Shown: piece after piece, positions 8,995 through 16,760 of the stretch
Layout: each line of letters begins with the position of its first letter
Position numbering within the stretch: the first letter of the stretch is position 1
NCBI RefSeq assembly: GCF_023276375.1
Contig: NZ_JALLPK010000001.1
Location: 2,046,001 to 2,110,000, forward strand
Length of the DNA: 64,000 bases
Direction: 5' to 3'
Origin: Halocatena marina
GTDB lineage: Archaea; Halobacteriota; Halobacteria; Halobacteriales; Haloarculaceae
Notes under the pieces: generated by a model
The model's database searches: none
What the model was told of the DNA's origin: nothing
Seen by the model: the letters and a program-made list of their open reading frames with translations, nothing else
Made by a program: the position numbers and the translations under genes

Positions 8995-10208
8995 GCATCG
9001 TCATTATCGGTACACTCGATACGAAAAGTGAAGAGATCGGATTCGCCCGTGATGTGATCGAAGCACAAGATGGTGAAGTTCACATCATCGATGCAGGTGT
9101 GTTGGGTGAACCTGAATTCGCTCCAGATACCACTGCCGACGAAGTTGCCGAAGCTGGCGGTACAAGCATTGAGTCCCTTCGCGAAGACGGCGCTCGTGGT
9201 GACGCGGTAGATGTAATGGGGCGTGGAGCTGCTGAGATCGCACAGCAACTTCACAAAGAAGGTGTCCTGTCGGGTGTTCTCGGGCTCGGTGGATCGGGAA
9301 ACACCTCTATCGCCACGACTGCGATGAGAGCGCTTCCTGTTGGCATCCCAAAGCTGGTGGTTTCGACGATGGCGTCGGGTGATGTCGAACCCTATGTTGG
9401 TGTTAAAGATATCACGATGATGTACTCGGTCGCAGATATCGAAGGGCTCAATCGGCTCTCACGACGCATCATCGCGAATGCAGCGCTAGCAATGGTCGGT
9501 ATGGTTGAGACGGATGTCGATATGGAGATTGACAAAAAACCGACCATTGCCATTACGATGTTCGGTGTCACGACACCTTGCGTTCGAAGAGCACGCGAAT
9601 ATCTCGAAGATCACGGCTATGAGACCATCGTCTTCCACGCAACCGGTACCGGAGGACAGGCCATGGAGGAATTGGTCCGAGAGGGTGTCATCGATGGCGT
9701 ACTCGATGTGACGACGACCGAATGGGCTGACCAACACGTCGGCGGCATACTCAACGCCGGACCGGACCGATTGAGCGCTCCCGGTGAAGTTGGAATCCCT
9801 CACGTAGTCTCAACCGGTGCACTCGATATGGTGAACTTCGGACCGCCCGAGTCCGTTCCCGACGAATTTTCGGATCGGACGTTCTATCAACACAATCCGC
9901 AGGTGACGCTGATGCGGACAACGCCCGAAGAAACCGCTGCAATCGGGACGATCATCGCGGAGAAACTCAATGAAGCAACAGGGCCTACCGCAGTATATCT
10001 CCCCTTGAATGGTATCTCAATACTCGATATCGAGGGAGGGGAGTTCAACGATCCTGCTGCCGACGAAGCGCTGTTCGAGGCAATCAGAGAAACCCGCAAC
10101 GATGATATCGAACTTGTCGAAATGGAAACCGACATCAACGACGACGCGTTCGCAGTAGCGCTTGCCAAAGCGGTGGACGAACTCGTCCGTGAATCAGACT
10201 CCACTTGA
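8991..10208 (+). CDS. UPF0261 / Tm-1-like ATP-binding domain protein
   Basis: A 405-residue protein of the UPF0261 family. Features are the N-terminal IVIIGTLDTKSEEIGFARD strand-loop, the GVLGLGGSGNTSIAT glycine loop near residue 98, GDVEPYVGVKDITMMYSVADI near 125, and the conserved second half with TPCVRRAREYLEDHGYE and VFHATGTGGQAMEELV. The length is full. In tomato Tm-1, which binds a tobamovirus replicase, a domain of this type binds ATP and is fused to a TIM barrel like that encoded at 7731-8564. The archaeal job is unknown. It overlaps the cupin gene by 4 bases and ends the operon. Confidence 0.88.
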   Translation: MSIVIIGTLDTKSEEIGFARDVIEAQDGEVHIIDAGVLGEPEFAPDTTADEVAEAGGTSIESLREDGARGDAVDVMGRGAAEIAQQLHKEGVLSGVLGLGGSGNTSIATTAMRALPVGIPKLVVSTMASGDVEPYVGVKDITMMYSVADIEGLNRLSRRIIANAALAMVGMVETDVDMEIDKKPTIAITMFGVTTPCVRRAREYLEDHGYETIVFHATGTGGQAMEELVREGVIDGVLDVTTTEWADQHVGGILNAGPDRLSAPGEVGIPHVVSTGALDMVNFGPPESVPDEFSDRTFYQHNPQVTLMRTTPEETAAIGTIIAEKLNEATGPTAVYLPLNGISILDIEGGEFNDPAADEALFEAIRETRNDDIELVEMETDINDDAFAVALAKAVDELVRESDST

Positions 10209-10252
10209 GTGATTTCTCGGTTCGTCCTAATCGGAATCTTCGTGGATGAAGA

Positions 10253-11017
10253 TCAGCAATCGTATTGATCGAAAATTTCACACGATGTTATAGCTTCGTA
10301 TCGGGACGCAACAGCGTCCCAGTCAACGACGTTCCAGAACGCATCGACGTAGTCACCACGGTTGTTCGTGTATTGGAGATAGTAGGCGTGTTCCCACACA
10401 TCAAGAACGAGCAACGGTGTCGCACCTTGGACAGCAAGATCGTTGTGGTCCTCGGCTTGCGTTACGAGCAACTGGTCGGCTAGGTGGTCATACACGAGCA
10501 TTCCCCAACCAGAGTCTTCCACATTTTTTGCAGCTGCGGAAAATTCTCCGATTGCACTATCCACGGAGCCGAAGTCGTGAGCGAGCGCCTCAGCGAATGC
10601 ACCGGACGGCGTACCGCCACCTGTCGGCGACAGAGATTCCCAAAAGATCGAATGGAGAATATGACCCGAAAGGTTGAACGAGAGATCTCGTTTCACAGGC
10701 TTGATCTGGTCGAACGTTCCCTCTTTTCGCATCTCCACAAGCTGACTCAAAGCCGAGTTTGCTCCATCGACATAGCCCTGATGATGTTCGTCGTGGTGGA
10801 GCCGCATGATCTTCTCATCGATGTGTGGTTCAAGCGCATCGTATGCATATGGTAGCTCTGGAAGTGCGTATTTGTCATTCATATCTGATTTATTCGTACT
10901 CGCGGCGAATGCGTCCGACGTTCCAATGGTTGTAAGTCCTGCAGTGACCCCTAATAACTGCAGAACGGTTCGTCGAGTCGGTGCTACATCTTCTGTCAAC
11001 ACAGGATCATTGTTCAT
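10253..11017 (-). CDS. sod: Fe/Mn superoxide dismutase with Tat signal
   Basis: A 254-residue protein. Residues about 14-40 form a twin-arginine signal (TRRTVLQLLGVTAG, then DAFAA as a likely cleavage site), followed by a full Fe/Mn-SOD domain. Metal ligands are visible in LHHDEHHQGYVDGAN (first His), GHILHSIFWESL (second His) and LVLDVWEHAYYLQY (Asp and His). It disproportionates superoxide; the leader implies it acts outside the membrane. The C-terminus ends in a short extension with two cysteines (SCEIFDQYDC). The start at 11017 is preferred over an in-frame codon at 11068 because it places the Arg pair about 14 residues in. It is convergent with the Tm-1-like operon. Confidence 0.9.
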   Translation of the reverse strand: MNNDPVLTEDVAPTRRTVLQLLGVTAGLTTIGTSDAFAASTNKSDMNDKYALPELPYAYDALEPHIDEKIMRLHHDEHHQGYVDGANSALSQLVEMRKEGTFDQIKPVKRDLSFNLSGHILHSIFWESLSPTGGGTPSGAFAEALAHDFGSVDSAIGEFSAAAKNVEDSGWGMLVYDHLADQLLVTQAEDHNDLAVQGATPLLVLDVWEHAYYLQYTNNRGDYVDAFWNVVDWDAVASRYEAITSCEIFDQYDC

Positions 11018-11069
11018 TTGGTGTACAGTGCCAGCATCAATCGGCAACGGTAAAAAAGATGTTATCAAC

Positions 11070-12690
11070 CAACCGTATGTTACTAGAACGTAATACGCTA
11101 CCGTTTCATTTTGCTTACATACTATATTTCACAAATGTTGAATAGTTGACTGAAAGAAGTAGTATCTTAGCTGAAAATATTCAAAATGATTTTCCCACAA
11201 CTCCAGCAGCATAACAGAAACTTAACAAAAAATATTCTGACAGACTAAATGCAGCTATGATCGGGTATCCAGAAGTGTAGCTATTGTGAACTATAACACT
11301 ATACGAGTGACGTACCACCGTCTGAAATATGGATTAAACCCGATCTATGCTACAATCGAATTATAAGACAATCAACAATAGCAGCTATATCGAGTTGATT
11401 TTATCGTATAATATTTTCCACTTCAAAACACGCTAGGATTGATAACTACATAGATAAACGCCATTCTTCAGCTTTGCCTGATCAACAAATGAGTCATTAC
11501 TTCTCTCTGTTAAAATATGTTATGATATTATTTTTACTGATTTTTAATGATTTTTCTAGTCGGCAATGAGGGTGTTTCTCTTCCAATGAGTAATTACAGA
11601 TTACAACAGTAATGATGTAATGTCCACCATTACCTGCTGAGGGGGATTAAGACAGGCTAGTAATTGAGAAAGCGATCAAATCCATCCATACAGCGATTTT
11701 TTCATAGACACGTTTCTCTAGAGAATCGTTATAATACATGATCCGACAGCAGTATGTTTTTCATCTACTTATTTGAGTCCTGTGTAGATAACGAGTGATT
11801 CAATGAGACACTGGTTTGTGAGGTTCCTGAAGGTATATCGATCTCCGAATGATACGAAAGTGTATAGCTTGATCTATTAATCAGAGTTTATTGCATTTTA
11901 TTTTGTCACATACACTCCAACATATCTAGTGGTTAGAGACGATTGTTGATCTTCACTAATCCGTAGGTTCCCATATTACCAACTAACGTCTAGTTACGAA
12001 TGCCAATCATCCAGTATGTCAACTATCACCACACAAATTCAATATTGAAATGAAACCTCCATCCTCGGACCTCAAACAAATGAAGTCAGATCACTGACCA
12101 TTGGATCCGTCTGTAATTAGAATATTACAGATCTCAAATGTTCCGTAATTACCAGTACAGAGGTCGAATGAACTCCGTAGAAGACATTTTTTTAATATGT
12201 CAATATCTATACTATGCTAGGGTATTTCCAAATAAAATCCCTCACGAATATCCAGAGTTAGAAATTATTACCTACTCAACTCAAAGTCACTTATTGACAC
12301 ATAGTATGCGATATTCGATTGGTAGATGAGCACCAGTTACTTTCTCAATCAAAACCACCATCATTCCTACACCATCTCAGAATAGCTATGAGGCAGTACA
12401 ACGAATGGCATCGTATTCATTCACTCTTAACCGTGTTGCAGCAGGAATCATAGTGATACATCGAAACTCTGAGTTTTGTATCAGTCGACAAATCCAACGT
12501 CGAAAATAGTTTTACTATTGTTTGTAGAGAGGCAGTATCGTTCAGGATCTAATGATAACCGTATCCAAGAGTACTGCGAAGAAATGATTGAATCGTTCTA
12601 TTTTATTCTCGATATCGGGTGGTTTTTTCTGAGGCTTACTCTATCAGGTATAGTAGAGTTCGAAAATCATCAACCACAGTTCCACCGACA
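11070..12690. other. AT-rich stretch of about 1.6 kb without a convincing gene
   Basis: This region is visibly richer in A and T than both flanks and full of stops in every frame. Two short plus-strand frames (12138-12329 and 12476-12697) lack the acidic bias and codon pattern of the neighbouring genes, so I do not call them. I see no tRNA, no clear long inverted repeats and no transposase fragment. It could be the scar of mobile DNA, a replication- or segregation-related spacer, or regulatory DNA for the downstream gene. Confidence 0.6.
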
Positions 12691-12700
12691 TATTTAATAC
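12691..12700 (+). promoter_or_regulatory. TATA-like box before the DUF7504-like gene
   Basis: TATTTAATAC is centred about 28 bases before the ATG at 12723. There is no ribosome-binding site, so a leaderless transcript is likely. Confidence 0.5.
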
Positions 12701-12722
12701 GGCCACAATCTATTAAAATATT

Positions 12723-13442
12723 ATGGTTGATTCGGCCCATGATAGTGAACGAGACCCATCCTCCAGCGATTTGCAGCGCTTTACCGCTGCCTTAGATGAG
12801 CTCAAGCACGCTGGATGTATGGTGCTCGTCACCGGCACTGTCGATGAAACCGTTCGGGCCGCTACCTCCCGCCGGTTATTTGGCACACCCCAGCTTCCCC
12901 GCCAACGTGTCGTCGTTGTAACCGACGACGTCCCCCTCCAACCAACGTCGTACCTCCCAGACGGGATTAATCCAGACTGTACGGATGTCCACCTGTGTGG
13001 ATGGGGAAAATTTCCTCGAAGAAGCGTTAGATTACAAGATAGCCGTCTTTCAGATAGTGGCCCTCCTGAACTCGCTGCGTATTCACGGCATCTTAACGAA
13101 GTACTTGCAGAGACAGAATCCTCATCGGTCAGGCCTCCGGGTGTATTTCGAGTCGGAATTCTCAGCCTATCGGATATCGTCGCACAGTATGGCCAGAAAG
13201 AGACAGTGGAATTCTTCGACCAGTTTAGCCAACAAGTCAGATCGTACTGTGGGTTGGGACACTGTCACTTACCACTGCCTTCAGATAGTACGGTAACGAA
13301 CTCACTTGCGAACACCGTCGATATCCACGTTCACCTTCGAGACCGAGAAGGTCATCTCCCAGAACAGCACTGGCACCTCTGTGGATTTGATCACAGTTCT
13401 GGATGGATTCCAATCGAACCATCACAATCCACCGCGTACTGA
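12723..13442 (+). CDS. DUF7504-like haloarchaeal protein
   Basis: A 239-residue acidic protein. Near the N-terminus, GCMVLVTGTVDETVRAATSRRLFG (about residues 31-54) has the place of a degenerate P-loop strand in haloarchaeal RecA-like or HTR-like proteins, but with no Lys-Ser/Thr of a working Walker A. RVVVVTDDVP and FRVGILSLSDIVAQYG provide further core strands, and the C-terminal VDIHVHLRDREGHLPEQHWHLCGFDHSSGWIPI closes the domain. This matches my recollection of the DUF7504 family, whose members are often linked to signalling or gas-vesicle/chemotaxis regulation, though no function is established. It stands alone, next to an AT-rich spacer. Confidence 0.6.
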   Translation: MVDSAHDSERDPSSSDLQRFTAALDELKHAGCMVLVTGTVDETVRAATSRRLFGTPQLPRQRVVVVTDDVPLQPTSYLPDGINPDCTDVHLCGWGKFPRRSVRLQDSRLSDSGPPELAAYSRHLNEVLAETESSSVRPPGVFRVGILSLSDIVAQYGQKETVEFFDQFSQQVRSYCGLGHCHLPLPSDSTVTNSLANTVDIHVHLRDREGHLPEQHWHLCGFDHSSGWIPIEPSQSTAY

Positions 13443-13567
13443 TCGCTCGCCACCCTCCACAAGCTGAAAGCAACAATCACACTGAAGGAGCGGCTCAAAA
13501 CAACGGATACAGAATTTTCGTGTCCAGTCGTGATTCAAGGAGGACGAGGGTCAAAATATGGAAGTGA

Positions 13568-14527
13568 TTACCACCGTCGCTCTCGTGGACTGAAAATCCA
13601 GAGTGTAGAAAACGCCACTACCATCAGAAGGAAAATCCCCCCTACAACACTGATGAACAGTTCGCTGTTTGATGAGTTGGTAGTGGTTGTCGATGTGGCA
13701 TTTTCGCTCGTCGTGGTCGTCACTCGAGAATCAGTTCTCCGTTCCGACACTGTCGTCGAAGTGGCCGGTGGCTTGTTCTCCGTTACGGTCGGCGACGGGG
13801 TTGATGTCGCAGTCGGCGTAGCTGTTGGTTTGGAAACTGAGGCACGCTGACCGTTTATGAAAACGTGTGCCTGCCCATCAAACGATGACGAAGTAATATT
13901 ACCACCAAAGTAAAACGAATCCGCACGATCGGTGAGTTGTCCTCGAATTGTTGTGCTATTCGTCTTCGCGTTTTTCTTTGTGGCGTTCGTCGTATCTTTT
14001 TTCTCCGCTTTTTCGCCCCCAATAGCGTCGCCTGTCACTGTTATTTGGTATTGGACAGGCTGTTTGTTTGTCCCGTTAGCATTCGGATTCCGTATCTCAA
14101 TGTAGTTGTCGTCAAGCACAGACGGCTGTACTCGTTGACCGTTGAGGAGCACCTGAGCATCGCCACCTTGAATCTGAAATGACTGTATATAACCGATGTA
14201 ATTGATGACATCCTTGGTATCATTACTCTTATTCTGCCATGGATAGGGGCCAACACGACCAGAGAGGCTTGTCCCTTGGATAGTATCGCTTTCGGCAGTC
14301 TCACCCGTGATGCCTTTTGAAGCGGTGACGGCGTATCTGACGGGTTTCCCCGTCGTCTTCTTGATGACGAGGGTGTGTGTTTTTTCTGATTGTGCTGACG
14401 ACGTGTTTGCTTGATTTGCAGGGGGTACTGCGCTGCCGGCAGCTACGACCGAAAGCCCAAGCACAGCAAGGGTGAGTAAAGCAAGGGGGATGATCCGATT
14501 CGATCGGGGCTTGTCTGTGGACGACAT
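13568..14527 (-). CDS. Surface-anchored repeat protein with Thr-rich stalk
   Basis: A 319-residue secreted protein. An N-terminal signal helix covers residues about 11-34 (IIPLALLTLAVLGLSVVAAG). Two related beta domains follow: one with SLSGRVGPYPW then FQIQGGDAQVLLNGQRVQPS, and a second with TIRGQLTDRADSFYFGGN then FDGQAHVFINGQRAS. A Thr/Ser/Pro-rich stalk (about residues 215-275) and one membrane helix before a basic RERRW tail anchor it outward. The paired domains match a module seen at the end of haloarchaeal exported beta-helix proteins. The next gene upstream on the same strand encodes a beta-helix protein without that module, so the two probably act together at the cell surface. Confidence 0.7.
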   Translation of the reverse strand: MSSTDKPRSNRIIPLALLTLAVLGLSVVAAGSAVPPANQANTSSAQSEKTHTLVIKKTTGKPVRYAVTASKGITGETAESDTIQGTSLSGRVGPYPWQNKSNDTKDVINYIGYIQSFQIQGGDAQVLLNGQRVQPSVLDDNYIEIRNPNANGTNKQPVQYQITVTGDAIGGEKAEKKDTTNATKKNAKTNSTTIRGQLTDRADSFYFGGNITSSSFDGQAHVFINGQRASVSKPTATPTATSTPSPTVTENKPPATSTTVSERRTDSRVTTTTSENATSTTTTNSSNSELFISVVGGIFLLMVVAFSTLWIFSPRERRW

Positions 14528-14593
14528 ATGATTTCGATCAGAATTGTGGGTAGCGTAGTAATTGTAGTTGTGGATTTGTTCGTATTTGATCCC

Positions 14594-15898
14594 TTATTGG
14601 TCAGCGGACGCAGGAATGGTCGATGGTTTAGTCAAATCATCAGTCTTGTTGTCTGTCGAGTTGGTTGTATTAGCTACGTTTAAAATCTGATTGAGATTCA
14701 TCGGTGACAGAGTTGCCTTTGGTGGTGAGACGGACGAAGTGTCGGAACGGTTCATCATCTTGTTCCGTAGTTTTTGTAGCCACTGCCGTCCGGGCTTGAC
14801 CGCCTGTGGTCCGTACTTGTTATCTTTCACGCGCACGTCGGCATCACTGAGAGAGAAAACAACACCCTCTGGATCTCCAGATTTAGCACCTCCTTTTTGT
14901 TCGGCACACCAGTTATTACAGAATCGCGCGTGTTGTTGAGGATATCCTTGAATTGAGAACGCAGAGTTCGATGTGAGTTCGAAGACGTTGTGATGGACGT
15001 TAACAAACGATCCAGCGACCATTCCCTGAGTCGATTGTCCAAGATAGTCGAGGTTTTCTCCCAAATAATGCATATCGAAGGCGTGCTGGACCGAATGTGG
15101 GCCTACAACGTTGAAGCGAGCTTCGTAGCCATTTGTTGGATAGCCAAAACCTGCGATAGAATGGCGATTTCGATCGAAATAGTTCCATTCGATCAGATGC
15201 CGTCCATTATAGAGCTCCATCGGATATCCGAGATGATTCATCTGATTACTGTGCATGAAGTTGTGGTGGATCCATCCTTGTGTTGCTCGCGTCTTTGATC
15301 CGAGGGCCACTCCTGCGAATGTCCAACCAGCAACCTCACAGTTATCGAGGATAGCAGTATGTCCTTGAAGCTTGAACCCCAGCGCTGAATAATCTTCCAA
15401 GCTCTCTCTATCAGAAGCTGGGTCGAAATAGTCCAATCGTGGTCCTTGCAGGCTGATTCCTGTGATACGACATCCACCCGAAGGATTGATGAAGATACCC
15501 TTATCATAGCCGTCGGTTTTGATTGTTCCCCCTGTGTCGTCGTTCAAGAGACGCCCACTAGCAATCGTTACATTGGGTGCGATAGGAACACCGATCGCAC
15601 CCGTCATATCAATTGTGACATCATTAGGAATCCAGACCACAGCTTCGGGATGCTTGACGGCCTCAATGAGTGCAGATCGGTTACTCACGACGTATGTTGC
15701 CATCTCTTTCGTGATACGGTGTTGCTGAGTGGCAAACTGCATGGGAGGATATTTCAAATCCTCTGTGTTGTATTTCGCAGGATATAATTTTTCTAGACAA
15801 CCGCCCAGCGAAGAGAAACTCACCACGCCAGCGGTCGCCACAACGCCCTGAAGAAGGCGTCGTCTAGACGCTCGGTCGGAAGTGTGCAATTCAGACAT
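14594..15898 (-). CDS. Tat lipoprotein with right-handed beta-helix
   Basis: A 434-residue protein. The leader has twin arginines (SRRRLLQG, residues 11-18) and a lipobox ending SSLGGC at Cys34, so it should be exported by Tat and lipid-anchored. The body has the short repeating strands of a parallel beta-helix: VWIPNDVTIDMTG, VTIASGRLLND, GCRITGISLQGP, AILDNCEVAGWTFAG, and HNFMHSNQMNHLGYPMELYNGRHLIEWNYFDRNRH in the PbH1/NosD style. Such proteins often bind or cleave polysaccharide; I see no certain catalytic set. The start at 15898 is preferred over 15940 because it gives a normal Tat leader. It is divergent from the secretion-like cluster, sharing a 377-base spacer. Confidence 0.75.
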   Translation of the reverse strand: MSELHTSDRASRRRLLQGVVATAGVVSFSSLGGCLEKLYPAKYNTEDLKYPPMQFATQQHRITKEMATYVVSNRSALIEAVKHPEAVVWIPNDVTIDMTGAIGVPIAPNVTIASGRLLNDDTGGTIKTDGYDKGIFINPSGGCRITGISLQGPRLDYFDPASDRESLEDYSALGFKLQGHTAILDNCEVAGWTFAGVALGSKTRATQGWIHHNFMHSNQMNHLGYPMELYNGRHLIEWNYFDRNRHSIAGFGYPTNGYEARFNVVGPHSVQHAFDMHYLGENLDYLGQSTQGMVAGSFVNVHHNVFELTSNSAFSIQGYPQQHARFCNNWCAEQKGGAKSGDPEGVVFSLSDADVRVKDNKYGPQAVKPGRQWLQKLRNKMMNRSDTSSVSPPKATLSPMNLNQILNVANTTNSTDNKTDDLTKPSTIPASADQ

Positions 15899-16241
15899 CA
15901 CACTGGTTAGAATAACGAACAGAACTGAGGTTTGTTTCAACCCGTACTAAGTGAGAAACGGTATCAGTATCGATAGGATTTTCTTCCCCCGGTGTCAGAC
16001 TGTCGTCTGTGCCCATCTCGTCTCACCTTCCAGATAACGCCCATTCAATGCAATCGGACGTATCTCGTATTCGCACCACCGGCGTCCGCGCAATCTGCGA
16101 ACGACTATTTGCGACAAAGAACCCACACATGACATCCCTCAATAAATTATCCACATCTGTTATTTCTTCTATTAGCATCATTCAGGTTATGGATGTTCAG
16201 GGCTGAACAGTAAATAATCTTTGGGGGGACAAGGCGGTACT

Positions 16242-16250
16242 TTTTTATAC
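16242..16250 (+). promoter_or_regulatory. Promoter of the type IV secretion-like cluster
   Basis: TTTTTATAC lies about 29 bases before the ATG at 16276, with no ribosome-binding site between, which is the layout of a leaderless haloarchaeal promoter. Confidence 0.55.
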
Positions 16251-16275
16251 CCACTTGCTAATATTAACGTAGACT

Positions 16276-16746
16276 ATGATCAAAAAGACATCTCTCAATC
16301 GGGGAGTCGAAGCATCCAAAACAGCTGCCAAGCGGTGTTGGCACGAACTCAGATGGATCATCACCCAACCAGGCCGTCATGATTTGTACATGGCCATGTT
16401 CGTGACAGCTCTTTTCACCACTCCACTTTGGGCACAACCTGTTGCTGCTCAGGTTGGCGTCTCCGAAGCAGAACAAGTCTTGTGCAACGGAAGCACGGGA
16501 TTCAATATCGCACAAATAATAACTGTCGGGTTGGGTATGATATCGATGTACTTCATTTTGAAGTTCCTCCTCCGGATGATGACTGGGCTCGATAAGGCAG
16601 GGAGCACGGATTCGAGTGCCCAGCAACAAGGTAAGCAAGAAGCAAAAGGTGGAGTTTATTCACTTCTTGCGGCTCTTCTCCCAGTTCTAGTTCCCGTCTT
16701 CTTGAATACAGCAGGGATCAACGTCGCATCGTGTTTGTTCCCGTAG
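16276..16746 (+). CDS. VirB2-like pilin candidate
   Basis: A 156-residue protein with a basic N-terminus, a hydrophobic segment ending in an Ala-rich signal-like stretch (residues about 37-57, PLWAQPVAAQ), and two further membrane helices (about 75-98 with IITVGLGMISMYFILKF, and about 128-150). A polar, Gln/Lys-rich loop lies between the last two helices. This signal-plus-two-helix layout is that of VirB2/TrbC conjugative pilins. Cysteines at VLCNG and ASCLF sit near the outer ends of the two helices and could form a disulfide. It is the first gene of a cluster with VirB6-like and VirB4-like products. The assignment rests on topology and neighbours, not on sequence motifs. Confidence 0.6.
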   Translation: MIKKTSLNRGVEASKTAAKRCWHELRWIITQPGRHDLYMAMFVTALFTTPLWAQPVAAQVGVSEAEQVLCNGSTGFNIAQIITVGLGMISMYFILKFLLRMMTGLDKAGSTDSSAQQQGKQEAKGGVYSLLAALLPVLVPVFLNTAGINVASCLFP

Positions 16747-16747
16747 A

Positions 16748-16755
16748 AAGGAGGT
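16748..16755 (+). promoter_or_regulatory. Shine-Dalgarno that sets a GTG start
   Basis: AAGGAGGT is a near-perfect anti-16S match ending five bases before the GTG at 16761. It supports that start over the earlier in-frame GTG at 16731, which lies inside the upstream gene. Confidence 0.75.
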
Positions 16756-16760
16756 CCGCT

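Noticed and set aside
12138-12697. Two short plus-strand frames in the AT-rich desert
   Set aside because: They lack acidic bias and any recognisable motif; long runs of hydrophobic and aromatic residues follow from the AT-rich sequence.
16731-16760. Earlier GTG start for the VirB6-like protein
   Set aside because: It lies within the upstream gene and before a strong ribosome-binding site that points to 16761.
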